Part shown: positions 8,797 through 18,242 of the stretch, piece after piece | Layout of the letters: every line of letters begins with the position of its first letter | Position numbering within the stretch: position 1 is the first letter of the stretch | Assembly (NCBI GenBank): GCA_013285705.1 | Contig: JABDHA010000004.1 | Span: 1-64,000 of the forward strand | Reading direction: 5' to 3' | From: Acidobacteriota bacterium | Lineage (GTDB): Bacteria; Acidobacteriota; Terriglobia; Terriglobales; Acidobacteriaceae | DNA length: 64,000 bases | The notes under the pieces: model-generated | The model's input: the letters and a program-made list of their open reading frames with translations, nothing else | What the model was told of the DNA's origin: nothing | Database searches by the model: none | Translations under genes and position numbers: made by a program

Positions 8797-9801
<1,005 letters not shown>

Positions 9802-10024
9802 TGAAACTTTTCTCCTTTGTTGTTTTGCTTAAAGGTTTTAGTGCGCGGGCCTTCTGCACCAGAAAGCGAGGGCGAGCACCGCCGGATGCCACCAAATATC
9901 GATGCTAGCACCGTCGTCAACATCAATAAAGTCTTTCAGGCAGATTAGGAAAATTTATTCGCAATTTCGCGGCTTTTGCAGGATGAGTTTGCGGCGATGC
10001 AGACAACTGTGTTACATCAGCATC

Positions 10025-10894
10025 ATGCGCGAATGGATGCGCGAACGCATGAGAAGACGCTCGAAGCGTGGACCGAACACCTCGGAATCCACAGGAAAGA
10101 TTGGGCAGGAGATCCCTGCCAACCAACCCGCGCCGTTACGGCCAAACTATCCCGAGGCGCAGGCAGCAGCAGGCCATGCTGAGGAAGCGGTTGAGCCTCA
10201 CGAGGATGGAGTAGATGAGCCGTCCGGCACGTTTGCGGATGCAACAGAACCGCATGAACTGGAGCCCCATGAACCGGAGCCGCACCAGCCTGTAGAGGAG
10301 CCTGAGATGTCCTTAGGCGAGCCGACGGGCAAGCTTGTGGTGGAGACGCAGCCGGAATCACTGGGAACGCCGCCACCGGAGCAGCAGGCGGCGGCACAGC
10401 GTAGTCCACGCGGCTTTGTCGTGCTGACGATCGGGTTGCCGGGGTCAGGCAAGACGACCTGGTTCAAACGCCGCGGAGTCACTCCGCTGTCGAGCGATCT
10501 GCTGCGGACGATTTTGTTTGACGACATCACCGAGCAGCGCTATCAGGGGCTGGTCTTTTCGACGCTCCGGTCGTTGCTGCGGGCAAGGCTGATTGCCAAG
10601 ATGCCGTGGAACTATGTGGATGCGACGAACCTTTCACCGCATGAGCGGCGGCAGTGGATCAAGATGGCCAAGAGCTTCGGCTACGAGGTGCAGGCTGTCT
10701 TTTTCGATGTGCCGTTTGAAGTGTGCATGGAGCGCAACCGGCGTCGCGAACGCACGGTAAGCGACGAGGTGATGCAGAAGATGGCTGAACGACTGCGTCC
10801 GCCAAACTTTAAAGAAGGTTTTTCGAAGATCACGGTGGTGCGCGTGAAGGGCGCTCCGCAGCCGGAAGCAGCAGAACCGCCAGCCGGTGAGTGA
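10025..10894 (+). CDS. P-loop ATP-binding protein, polynucleotide-kinase-like, with long acidic N-terminal linker
   Basis: Probable cytoplasmic kinase-fold protein of about 289 residues. The frame is open from 9902, but the ATG at 10025 (MREWMRERMRRRSKRG) is a more natural start. A basic N-terminus is followed by about 90 residues of disordered sequence rich in P, E and H (repeated EPHE/EPHQ pieces). The catalytic part begins near GFVVLTIGLPGSGKTTW (Walker A) and continues with LSSDLLRTILFDD, YVDATNLSPHERR and FDVPFEVCMERNRRRERTV, the order of motifs seen in AAA_33 / T4 polynucleotide-kinase-like P-loop proteins: an aspartate-lid and an arginine-rich lid. Substrate unknown; RNA or DNA ends or a small molecule are all possible. 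An intrinsic terminator follows at 10925. Confidence 0.8.
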   Translation: MREWMRERMRRRSKRGPNTSESTGKIGQEIPANQPAPLRPNYPEAQAAAGHAEEAVEPHEDGVDEPSGTFADATEPHELEPHEPEPHQPVEEPEMSLGEPTGKLVVETQPESLGTPPPEQQAAAQRSPRGFVVLTIGLPGSGKTTWFKRRGVTPLSSDLLRTILFDDITEQRYQGLVFSTLRSLLRARLIAKMPWNYVDATNLSPHERRQWIKMAKSFGYEVQAVFFDVPFEVCMERNRRRERTVSDEVMQKMAERLRPPNFKEGFSKITVVRVKGAPQPEAAEPPAGE

Positions 10895-10924
10895 TCCGAA
10901 ACTAACGTAATGTGAGATAAAGGG

Positions 10925-10949
10925 AGCCGGGCAGCCAAGCCCGGCTTTT
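10925..10949 (+). terminator. Intrinsic terminator
   Basis: Perfect 8-bp stem AGCCGGGC / GCCCGGCT with a six-base loop followed by TTTT. It separates the P-loop kinase gene from the ABC importer operon. Confidence 0.8.
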
Positions 10950-10969
10950 CTGTCTCCAAACAACGAGCC

Positions 10970-11725
10970 ATGCCGACAGCGATTGAATTCCGTGACGTAA
11001 GTTTGAAGACGGCTGAAGGCCGGGCGCTGCTGGACCACATCAATCTGAGCCTGGAGGAAGGGACGACGACGGCGGTGCTGGGCCGCAGCGGATCGGGTAA
11101 GACGACGCTGCTCAGGCTGGTGAACCGCATGCTCGATCCGACGGACGGGACGGTCTTCATTCGCGGCAAGGAGTGCGAGCAGTTGAATGTGATTACGCTG
11201 CGGCGCGGCATTGGATACGTGATTCAGGAGACGGGCTTGTTTCCGCACTTCACGGTTGCGCGTAATGTGGGGCTGGTTCCGGAACTTAACGGCAAACGTA
11301 TTGGCGAGGAGAAGACCGGCGAACTACTGGCCCAGGTGGGACTGGAAGCGGAGAAGTTTGCGAAGCGTTATCCGCACCAGCTTTCGGGAGGGCAGAGGCA
11401 GCGCGTTGGACTGGCGCGCGCGCTTGCTGCGGGGCCGTCCATATTGCTGATGGACGAGCCGTTCGGGGCGCTCGATCCGCTGACGCGCGCGGAGATGCAG
11501 GACATGCTGCGCGACCTGTTGAACCGGCTGAAGAAGACGGTGCTGATTGTGACGCATGATCTGGATGAGGCGCTGTATCTCGCGTCGCGTATTGTGCTTC
11601 TGGAGGACGGGCACGTGGTGACCGACGTCGCGGCTGAGGATTTTCTACGGTCAGAGATTCCGGCGGTGAAGGCGTACGCGGAGGCTTTTCGTCGCGGAGA
11701 AAAAGACCGGGAGACATCGAGATGA
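10970..11725 (+). CDS. Osmoprotectant-type ABC transporter, ATP-binding subunit
   Basis: Energy-coupling ATPase of a glycine betaine/carnitine/choline (OpuB/OpuC, OsmV-like) importer, on the inner face of the membrane. In order: Walker A GRSGSGKTTLLRL, Q-loop in YVIQETGLFPHFTV, signature LSGGQRQRVGLARAL, Walker B SILLMDEPFGALD and H-loop VTHDLDEAL. At 251 residues it lacks the C-terminal CBS pair that many OpuA/ProV ATPases use for ionic-strength sensing. It overlaps the permease gene by four bases, which indicates translational coupling. Substrate specificity is inferred from the downstream permease and binding protein. Confidence 0.92.
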   Translation: MPTAIEFRDVSLKTAEGRALLDHINLSLEEGTTTAVLGRSGSGKTTLLRLVNRMLDPTDGTVFIRGKECEQLNVITLRRGIGYVIQETGLFPHFTVARNVGLVPELNGKRIGEEKTGELLAQVGLEAEKFAKRYPHQLSGGQRQRVGLARALAAGPSILLMDEPFGALDPLTRAEMQDMLRDLLNRLKKTVLIVTHDLDEALYLASRIVLLEDGHVVTDVAAEDFLRSEIPAVKAYAEAFRRGEKDRETSR

Positions 11726-12363
11726 GCGGCTTCCTGGCGCAGTACGGCGATCAGATCGTCTCGCTTACCTTTGAGCATCTCTGGTTAACCGGTGCAGCGA
11801 TGCTCTTCGCTATCGCGATCGGTGTGCCGGTTGGGATATGGCTGACGCGCCATACGAGCTGGGCGAAGCCGGTGCTAGGCTTCGTGAACATTATCCAGAC
11901 CATTCCCAGCCTGGCGATGTTCGGTTTCCTGCTGCCTCTGCCGTGGCTGGGAGAAAATGCGGCGCGCATTGCGATTGTTGCGTTGACCGGCTACGCTCTG
12001 CTGCCGATTGTTCGCAATACCTATGCGGGGATTCGCGGTGTTGATGCGACAGTGACGGGTGTGGCGCACGCACTGGGCATGACGGGCATGCAACGGTTGT
12101 TCAAGGTGGAGCTGCCGCTGGCTGCGGGCGTGATTCTGGCCGGGTTACGCACAGCGACAGTGACCTGTGTGGGCATTGCCACGATTGCGGCCGCGGTGGG
12201 AGCAGGCGGTCTGGGCGAGTTCATCTTTCGCGGCGTTGCGTCGGTCGATAACCGGCTGGTGCTTGCCGGGGCGATTCCAGCGGCGCTGCTGGCGCTAGGC
12301 GCGGATGCCTTGCTGGGGTTGGTTGAGCACTGGCTGCGCGTGCCGGGAGCGGCCAAGCTGTGA
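11722..12363 (+). CDS. Osmoprotectant-type ABC transporter, permease subunit
   Basis: Integral membrane permease (213 residues, about five to six hydrophobic segments) of the BPD_transp_1 family. The coupling loop for the ATPase is visible as EAA-like sequence VAHALGMTGMQRLFKVELPLA (shown in part: VAHALGMTGMQRLF). The IIQTIPSLAMFGFLLP motif near residue 60 is characteristic of OpuB/OpuC-type permeases. Start ATG overlaps the end of the ATPase gene (ATGA-type arrangement) and its own stop overlaps the start of the binding-protein gene, so the three are one transcription and translation unit. Confidence 0.92.
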   Translation: MSGFLAQYGDQIVSLTFEHLWLTGAAMLFAIAIGVPVGIWLTRHTSWAKPVLGFVNIIQTIPSLAMFGFLLPLPWLGENAARIAIVALTGYALLPIVRNTYAGIRGVDATVTGVAHALGMTGMQRLFKVELPLAAGVILAGLRTATVTCVGIATIAAAVGAGGLGEFIFRGVASVDNRLVLAGAIPAALLALGADALLGLVEHWLRVPGAAKL

Positions 12364-13325
12364 TGTGGATGCATCCTGCGAAACCTCCCAGGTTACCCTT
12401 CGACGGACTCAGGGGAACCCTTCGGCAGGCTCAGGGCAGGCTCTGGGGCCCTCTGGCTCTCATTGTGCTCACTCTTCTTTTTTGCGGCACATTAATTAGC
12501 TGCGGACCGCCGCATCCGAATCATCCGGTGATTGGCGCGAAGAACTTTACCGAGCAGGTTGTGCTTGGCGAACTGCTGGCGCAGCAGATTGAAGCCAAAG
12601 GCATGAAGGTGGATCGCCGTTTCTATCTGGCGGGAAGCTATATCTGCAACCAGGCGCTGATTTCGGGGCGTATCGACGCGTATGTGGAATATACGGGCAC
12701 GGCGTTGACGGCGATTCTGAAACAGCCTGTGAATCGCGACCCGGAAGCGGTGCTGCGCACGGTGAGGAATTTGTATCAGCAACGGTATCATATTGCCGTT
12801 CTCGATCCGCTCGGCTTTGAGAATACCTTTGCCATGATCATTCGCGGAGACGATGCTGCGCGTTTGCACATCGATACTTTGAGCGAGTCTGCGCAGTACA
12901 CGCCGCAGTGGGTTCTGGGAGTAGGGTATGAGTTCGAGCAGCGTCCGGATGGATTGCCTGGGCTCAGCAAAGCCTATGATCTGCATTTTAAAGATCAGCC
13001 GCGCACCATGGATCTGGGACTGCTCTATCGCGCCATCAATGCGCATCAGGTGGATATGATTGCGGGCAATTCGACGGACGGGCCGATTGCCTCGTTTCAT
13101 CTGAAAGTACTGGCCGATGACAAGCATTATTTTCCGCCGTATCAGGCAGTGCCGCTGGTGCGCGACGCGGCGTTGCAGCGCTGGCCCGCGATGCGCGTTG
13201 CGATCAACGAGCTTCAGGGTAAAGTAACAGCAGACGACATGAGCGCCATGAATGAAGCAGTCGACGGAGAGCATCGCGATCCGGCGGTAGTCGTGCGTGA
13301 ATTTCGACAGAAGAAAGGTCTTTGA
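12363..13325 (+). CDS. Osmoprotectant-binding lipoprotein of the ABC importer (OpuAC-type)
   Basis: Captures a quaternary amine or related solute and delivers it to the permease; predicted lipoprotein. Start taken as ATG 12363, overlapping the permease stop (TGATG). The signal is odd: a 29-residue hydrophilic n-region precedes the hydrophobic core PLALIVLTLLFCGTLIS, and the lipobox cysteine follows at about residue 47 (LISCG). That n-region is encoded by two copies of a dispersed repeat (12396-12436). The mature part starts IGAKNFTEQVVLGELLAQ and includes RIDAYVEYTGTAL and the aromatic-containing binding pocket pattern of the family. In a second lobe, GLLYRAINAHQVDMIAGNSTDG is typical. A later ATG at 12369 would not shorten the n-region much. 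Confidence 0.88.
   Translation: MWMHPAKPPRLPFDGLRGTLRQAQGRLWGPLALIVLTLLFCGTLISCGPPHPNHPVIGAKNFTEQVVLGELLAQQIEAKGMKVDRRFYLAGSYICNQALISGRIDAYVEYTGTALTAILKQPVNRDPEAVLRTVRNLYQQRYHIAVLDPLGFENTFAMIIRGDDAARLHIDTLSESAQYTPQWVLGVGYEFEQRPDGLPGLSKAYDLHFKDQPRTMDLGLLYRAINAHQVDMIAGNSTDGPIASFHLKVLADDKHYFPPYQAVPLVRDAALQRWPAMRVAINELQGKVTADDMSAMNEAVDGEHRDPAVVVREFRQKKGL
12396..12436. repeat. Dispersed repeat in tandem inside the binding-protein gene
   Basis: Two 19-mers, CCCTTCGACGGACTCAGGG (12396-12414) and CCCTTCGGCAGGCTCAGGG (12418-12436), 16 of 19 identical, 22 bases apart. This CCCTTCG...CTCAGGG core is a well-known kind of intergenic repeat in GC-rich bacteria. Here it is translated as part of the signal peptide n-region. 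Confidence 0.75.
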
Positions 13326-13329
13326 CGCT

Positions 13330-13863
13330 ATGAGTGATGGACAAGGTAGAGTAGCGCCAGCGCAGCAGCCGGAACCCTGGCTGCGTGGAACACTGACAGA
13401 AATACCAACCGTAGCGCGCGCTGTTCTGCACGCTCTCGAACTGGCACTGGAAGATGTAAACCGCTGGTGCGAATCGTTGAGCGAGGCTGACCTGCATGCG
13501 CGACCTTTTGACCTCGCGCCGATTGCGTTTCATCTGCGGCACATTGCGCGAAGCCTTGACCGGTTGCTGGCTTACGCAGAAGGTCATCAGCTTACCAATG
13601 ACCAGATTGCGGCGCTGAAGAGCGAGATGGACCCAGGCGCGAGCCGGGAAGCGCTCTTTGTGGAATTCAACCAGGGACTGGAATTGGCGGCGCAGCGTGT
13701 GCGTGCTTTGGCGGGAAGCGATCTTGATCAGCCGCGCGCTGTGGGAAAGAAGCAACTGCCGACGAGTGTTGGCGGATTGCTGGTGCATGTGGCCGATCAC
13801 ACGCAGCGTCATGTGGGGCAGACGGTCACGACGGCTAAGATTTTGCTGGCAGGGAAGAGCTGA
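13330..13863 (+). CDS. DinB-like four-helix protein
   Basis: 177-residue protein of the DinB/YfiT-like putative metalloenzyme superfamily. Start chosen at ATG 13330, five bases after the binding-protein stop and with AGAAAGG as ribosome binding site; the frame is open to 13297 but that would overlap the upstream gene. The three metal-binding histidines expected of the fold are visible: in IAFHLRHIARSLDR (first), and in LLVHVADHTQRHVGQ near the C-terminus (the others). Bacillithiol-dependent transferases belong to the same superfamily, and a bacillithiol synthase gene (bshA) lies 2.2 kb downstream on the other strand; a thiol-S-transferase role is therefore possible but not shown. Confidence 0.82.
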   Translation: MSDGQGRVAPAQQPEPWLRGTLTEIPTVARAVLHALELALEDVNRWCESLSEADLHARPFDLAPIAFHLRHIARSLDRLLAYAEGHQLTNDQIAALKSEMDPGASREALFVEFNQGLELAAQRVRALAGSDLDQPRAVGKKQLPTSVGGLLVHVADHTQRHVGQTVTTAKILLAGKS

Positions 13864-13870
13864 TAAAAGA

Positions 13871-13929
13871 GCTGTCGTTCTGAGGGGGTTAGGGAAAAGC
13901 AGATTCTTCGCTTCGCTCAGAATGACAGC
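13871..13929. repeat. REP-like palindromic repeat
   Basis: Ends GCTGTCGTTCTGAG and CTCAGAATGACAGC pair with one mismatch; the middle contains AGATTCTTCGCTTCGCTCAG. Same family as the repeats at 5431, 6364 and 6790. It lies between two convergent genes. Confidence 0.75.
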
Positions 13930-13966
13930 TTCTAGATGTAGGAAAGGCTCTATTTGAAAGAGAAAC

Positions 13967-14626
13967 TCAGCGTGCTTTGCTTTCCAGTACTTCGTGGATG
14001 TGGCCCATCTTCTCGCGTTTGACATCGAGATAGCGCTGGAAGGTTTCTTCCGGTTCTACGGCGGCGGATATGCGCTCGACGACGCGGACGCCTGCTGATT
14101 CGAGAGCTTCCACTTTTTCGGGATTGTTCGTAATCAGGCGCACGGCGTGGACGCCGAGCAGCTTCAGCACTTCGGCGGGCAGCTCGAACTCTCGGCAGTC
14201 TGGCTTATAGCCAAGCTCGACGTTGGCTTCGACGGTGTCGAATCCCTGGTCCTGCAGTTCGTAGGCTTTCAGTTTCGCCATCAGGCCGATGCCGCGGCCC
14301 TCCTGCTGCTCGTAGAGAAGAATGCCTCGGCCCGCTTCGGTGATGGTCTTGAGCGCCAGCTCAAGCTGCAGGCGGCAATCGCAGCGCAGCGAGTGGAAGA
14401 CATCTCCGGTAAGGCATTGCGAATGGATGCGGACGATCGGTGGTTCGGAGTGGATATCACCCATTACGAGCGCCACGGCACCTTCGATGCGCTTTGCGGG
14501 GGCAGGAGTGTTGCCATTGCATGATTGCGGATTGTCGACGATGCCTTCGAATCCGAGAATCCGGAAATGGCCCCAACGGCTGGGGAAATCTGCATCTGCA
14601 ACCTTTTTTACGCTTTCAAAGGGCAT
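13967..14626 (-). CDS. ribA: GTP cyclohydrolase II
   Basis: First step of riboflavin synthesis: opens GTP to a diaminopyrimidine, releasing formate and pyrophosphate. Start set at the ATG at 14626 (MPFESVKKVADADFPSRWG); the ORF opens 10 codons earlier. Visible are the zinc-binding cysteines in HSQCLTGDVFHSLRCDCRLQ, the preceding IVRIHS, and EQQEGRGIGL with the catalytic region, then NNPEKVEALESAG. It is a stand-alone RibA without the RibB (DHBP synthase) domain. The length of about 219 residues is normal. It is divergent from the sensor kinase gene. Confidence 0.95.
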   Translation of the reverse strand: MPFESVKKVADADFPSRWGHFRILGFEGIVDNPQSCNGNTPAPAKRIEGAVALVMGDIHSEPPIVRIHSQCLTGDVFHSLRCDCRLQLELALKTITEAGRGILLYEQQEGRGIGLMAKLKAYELQDQGFDTVEANVELGYKPDCREFELPAEVLKLLGVHAVRLITNNPEKVEALESAGVRVVERISAAVEPEETFQRYLDVKREKMGHIHEVLESKAR

Positions 14627-14733
14627 AGTCCTCATTATACGAACGTTGGCGGTCATTCTTTCCGGGCAACAAAAGAGTTACAAGATAATGATGAAACTGT
14701 GACCAGAAAGATGCAGGAGCGTAAAGTGAAAGG

Positions 14734-16104
14734 GTGATCGAGCAGAAGCTCATTCTGATTACGCTGCTGATTAAGCTTGGCGTAGCGGCGGCTGTATCAA
14801 GCGCGCTGGCGCGTGCGCGCAGCTTCCAGCGACTGCTGTTCACCGAAGACCGTAACACCGGGCAGACACTGGGGTTGCTGGCTTTCATCTGCATTCCGCT
14901 TGCGCTGGGCGTGTGGGTGCGCGTGACCGTCCCCAATTTCTACGCCGCCGATATCTCCTTTGAAACGACGATCTTACTCGGCATTCTGATGGGGCCATTG
15001 TCGGCACTGGCTGGCGGCGCGCTGCTCTCGCTTCCGGCGATGCTGCACCACGAATATTTGTCGCTGCCGTTCAATCTGGCCGTTGCCGCGATTGCGAGCT
15101 TCTACGGCAGCTTTGTGGAAGATGAAGAGGTCTGGTCGTTCTCGCCTTTTGTCGATCTCAGCATTTACCGCTGGGTGCGGCGTAATTTGCGGCAGCCCCG
15201 CTTCGACCGGCAGGTGCTGCTGCTGGTGCTGATCATCGGGCTCGAGATGTGCCGCGACTGGCTGGCCAGCATCTATCCGCACCGGCTTTTTGCGCTCTCG
15301 ACTTCGAACTGGTGGGTGCGGGTCGCGGTCTGGGCCTGCGCGGCGATGGTGGTCGGCATTCCGCTCAAGATATGGAACGCCATTCGCATCGAGCAGAAGC
15401 TGGAAGAGCAGAAGCGACTGCTGCTGGAGGCGCGGCTGGATGCATTGCAGCGGCAGATCAATCCGCATTTTTTGTTTAACACGCTCAATTCCATTGCATC
15501 GCTGGTGCGCTTCCGTCCGGAGCAGGCGCGCGAGCTGATTGTGAAGCTGGCCAATATTCTGCGCGCTTTGCTCAAGGATCACGATTCGTATGTTCTATTA
15601 CGCGACGAGCTGAGCTTTACAGATGACTATCTGGGAATTGAAGTGGTGCGTTTTGGCGCGGACAAGCTGAAGGTCGTGAAGGAAATCGAGCCAGCGACTT
15701 TAGAGGTGCCTGTTCCCAGCATGATTCTGCAGCCTCTTATCGAGAACAGCATCAAGCATGGGCTGGAGCCGCGCATCAGCGGCGGCACGATTACGATTCG
15801 CACCCGCATTGACGGCGGCAAGCTGATGATCGAGATCGAAGATGACGGAGTGGGCATTGCGCCGGGACGCTCGCATTCGAGCGGCGTGCTGCATCAGGGC
15901 ACAGGGATTGGCATGAACAATGTGCGCGAACGGCTGGACGTGCTCTTTGGCGATGCTGCGACCTTTGAGGTAACCAGCAGGCCGGGGCGCGGCACGCGCA
16001 TCACGATGGAAATGCCGGCGGCGAATTATGACGATGGCGAGACGGGCTCGGCTGCGGCACCGGTCTTAGCACCGTTCCCGGCGCGTTCGAGCACGCGCTC
16101 GTAA
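14734..16104 (+). CDS. LytS-type sensor histidine kinase
   Basis: Membrane sensor kinase of 456 residues starting at GTG 14734. The N-terminal 200 residues hold about five to six membrane segments resembling the 5TM-5TMR_LYT sensor module (TTILLGILMGPLSALAGGALL). A helix of about 30 residues leads to the His_kinase domain: H245 in QINPHFLFNTLNS, then the ATPase N-box LIENSIKHGLEPR and G-boxes DDGVGIAPG and GTGIGMNNVRERL. A LytR-type response regulator usually lies next to such kinases; none is visible here. Its last 26 codons overlap the end of bshA on the opposite strand by 79 bases, so its polar/proline-rich tail is antisense-derived. Confidence 0.9.
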   Translation: MIEQKLILITLLIKLGVAAAVSSALARARSFQRLLFTEDRNTGQTLGLLAFICIPLALGVWVRVTVPNFYAADISFETTILLGILMGPLSALAGGALLSLPAMLHHEYLSLPFNLAVAAIASFYGSFVEDEEVWSFSPFVDLSIYRWVRRNLRQPRFDRQVLLLVLIIGLEMCRDWLASIYPHRLFALSTSNWWVRVAVWACAAMVVGIPLKIWNAIRIEQKLEEQKRLLLEARLDALQRQINPHFLFNTLNSIASLVRFRPEQARELIVKLANILRALLKDHDSYVLLRDELSFTDDYLGIEVVRFGADKLKVVKEIEPATLEVPVPSMILQPLIENSIKHGLEPRISGGTITIRTRIDGGKLMIEIEDDGVGIAPGRSHSSGVLHQGTGIGMNNVRERLDVLFGDAATFEVTSRPGRGTRITMEMPAANYDDGETGSAAAPVLAPFPARSSTRS

Positions 16105-17216
16105 TACTGCTCGTACTTGGGGATGATCTTCGTCGAACAGAAGCGCTGTTGCGCGGTCTGGCGGGCAGCGGTGGCCATGGTATCCAACTGGTCTGGGTTG
16201 CGCAGCAGCTCGACAGCGGCGGCAGCCATGGCGTCCACGCCACCAACGGGGAAGAGCCTGCCGTTGACGCCGTCTTCAATGAGTTCAGGCACGCCGCCGA
16301 CCTGCGTGGCGATGGAAGGCACGCGGCAGGCCATGGCTTCGAGTGCGGCGAGGCCGAAGGACTCAAGCTCGCTGGGCATAAGCATGAGGTCGGCCAGAGG
16401 CAGCAGCTCGTTCACGCTGTCCTGCTTGCCGAGAAAGTGAACCCGCTCCTGAATGCCTTTCTTGTGCACAATCCACTCGGCGGCGGAGCGGTCCGGGCCA
16501 TCGCCGACTAGTAGCAGGTGCGCGGGCACCTTTTCGACGACGCGCGCGAAGATTTCGACGGTGTCGGTGACACGTTTGACCGGGCGGAAGTTCGAGAGAT
16601 GGATGAGGATTTTTTCATCGGGCGCGGCGTAGCGGGTGCGCTTCTGCCTGCGGTCCTCGTCGGTTAACGGCACGTAGAAATCGCAGTTGACAAAGTTGGG
16701 GATCACTTCGATATCGCGCTTGATCTTGAATTCCTTCACAGTCCGTTCGCGCAGGTATTGCGAGATGGATGTGACTCCGTCGCTTTCTTCGATGGCGAAC
16801 TGGGTAATTGGCAGGTAAGAGCGGTCGAGGCCGACCAGCGTGATGTCGGTGCCGTGCAACGTGGTGACAAAGGGCAGGTGACGGCCGCGCGCTGCGAGCA
16901 TCTGCCGCGCCAGCAGAGCGCTTACCGAATGCGGGATGGCGTAGTGGACGTGCAGGATGTCGAGCTCATAATATTCCGCGACTTCGGCGGTGCGCGATGC
17001 GAGCGCCAGGTCGTAGGGCGGGTACTCAAAGAGCGGGTAGTTCGACACCGGGACTTCGTGGTAGAAGATGCCCTGTTCGCGTCCGGTCAGACGGAAGGGC
17101 TGCGAATAGGTGATGAAGTGGACCTGATGCCCGCAGGCAGCCAGCTCGATGCCTAGCTCGGTGGCCACAACGCCACTGCCGCCGTAGGTGGGATGGCAGG
17201 TAATTCCAATCTTCAT
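16026..17216 (-). CDS. bshA: Bacillithiol synthesis glycosyltransferase (GlcNAc-malate synthase)
   Basis: GT4-family glycosyltransferase that joins UDP-GlcNAc and L-malate, the first step of bacillithiol synthesis. The 396-residue protein begins MKIGITCHPTYGGSGVVATE, the hallmark BshA N-terminus, followed by HVHYAIPHSVSALLARQ, TLHGTDITLVG, a phosphate-binding HLSNFRPVKRV, and the GT4 glutamates in PSELESFGLAALEAMACRVP with GGVPELIEDG. It starts 61 bases after the deacetylase gene on the same strand. No bshC was seen in the window. Similarity to other GT4 enzymes is a caveat but the N-terminal motif is diagnostic. Confidence 0.92.
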   Translation of the reverse strand: MKIGITCHPTYGGSGVVATELGIELAACGHQVHFITYSQPFRLTGREQGIFYHEVPVSNYPLFEYPPYDLALASRTAEVAEYYELDILHVHYAIPHSVSALLARQMLAARGRHLPFVTTLHGTDITLVGLDRSYLPITQFAIEESDGVTSISQYLRERTVKEFKIKRDIEVIPNFVNCDFYVPLTDEDRRQKRTRYAAPDEKILIHLSNFRPVKRVTDTVEIFARVVEKVPAHLLLVGDGPDRSAAEWIVHKKGIQERVHFLGKQDSVNELLPLADLMLMPSELESFGLAALEAMACRVPSIATQVGGVPELIEDGVNGRLFPVGGVDAMAAAAVELLRNPDQLDTMATAARQTAQQRFCSTKIIPKYEQYYERVLERAGNGAKTGAAAEPVSPSS

Positions 17217-17277
17217 CGTTTACTCACAATCTCTTTAGATGGTCTTTGCATAAGACGGGGATGGCAGGGGATCGGAC

Positions 17278-18129
17278 TCATGAAAGCTGTCCGAAGTGGA
17301 TGCGCTCGACATCTGCGTTTGGAATGGTTTCAAGCAGGGCGGTACGTTCGACCTCGCGTGAGGCGAGCAGCCGCGTGCGCTCCTGTTGCAGGGCGGCATC
17401 GTTATAGCCGGGGTGGCAGACGAGCTCCCATGTTCCATCGGGCATAGCGGCGAGCAGGCTGCGAATGGTCTGCGTGTCGAGGGTGCCGGTTGCGAGAACG
17501 CCGATGGCTCCGTCGGTGGTCAGTAGCCCGGCGCGGGTGACCTCCTGCGTGAAGGATGCACTTTGCGAGCGCAGCAGGCGCACCTGCATCTTGCGGACGT
17601 GGCCTGCGTTGGCCGTGGCGTTGAGACTCCAGTTGGGCTCGAAGGGGTTGCGGATGGCCTTCACCCCGCAGGCCAGGGCGGCGCGCAGCAAAGGGCGCAG
17701 GACGCGGGGAAACATATGCGTGTGCTTATGGGTATCGACGTGGGTCACGGCGATGCCGGCCGCTTTCAGCTTCTGGATTTGCGCGGTGGCTTCGACTTCG
17801 ATTTCGGAGTCGCTGATGCGTCCGCGCAGCAAATCGGTGACAAAACCGCTCAATTTTGGACGAAATTGGCCATTATTTGGCGCAGATGGGTCGATTAACG
17901 AGGGGATTTTGTCGGCGGGCAGAGCTGGCGTTCCATCGACGAGGACGATGTGGCAACCGACTCCGAGGGATGGGAGGGTTTTGGCGTCGGAGACAGCTTC
18001 GTTGAAAGAGTTGGCTGTGGCCATCAGTGTGGCGGAAGTGAGGGCGCCGGCGCGGTTCAGTTCCACGACCGCCGCGTTCACTCCCTCGGTCAATCCAAAG
18101 TCATCTGCGTTCACGATCAGGCGGCGCAC
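17278..18129 (-). CDS. ChbG/HpnK (YdjC-like) carbohydrate deacetylase
   Basis: 283-residue member of the YdjC/ChbG metal-dependent deacetylase family, which removes acetyl groups from N-acetylated sugars. The metal-binding and catalytic Asp pair is in LIVNADDFGLTEGVN at the N-terminus, metal His in VGCHIVLVDG and HVDTHKHTHMFP, and the last His in LVCHPGYND. It precedes bshA on the same strand with a 61-base gap, a setting where a GlcNAc-malate deacetylase (BshB) would be expected. Classical BshB is of the unrelated LmbE-like family, so an in-place substitution here would be an inference only; a cell-wall or hopanoid role is the alternative. Confidence 0.88.
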   Translation of the reverse strand: MRRLIVNADDFGLTEGVNAAVVELNRAGALTSATLMATANSFNEAVSDAKTLPSLGVGCHIVLVDGTPALPADKIPSLIDPSAPNNGQFRPKLSGFVTDLLRGRISDSEIEVEATAQIQKLKAAGIAVTHVDTHKHTHMFPRVLRPLLRAALACGVKAIRNPFEPNWSLNATANAGHVRKMQVRLLRSQSASFTQEVTRAGLLTTDGAIGVLATGTLDTQTIRSLLAAMPDGTWELVCHPGYNDAALQQERTRLLASREVERTALLETIPNADVERIHFGQLS

Positions 18130-18242
18130 AGCGGCCAGTGTATCAGCGGGGGACAGATTTCATGGTCTAAGGCTGGCGTAAGAGCAATTGCCTGTTAAAA
18201 TTGCGGTAACAGTTCCGGCCTTGGTGAACTGGGGGTTTTCAT

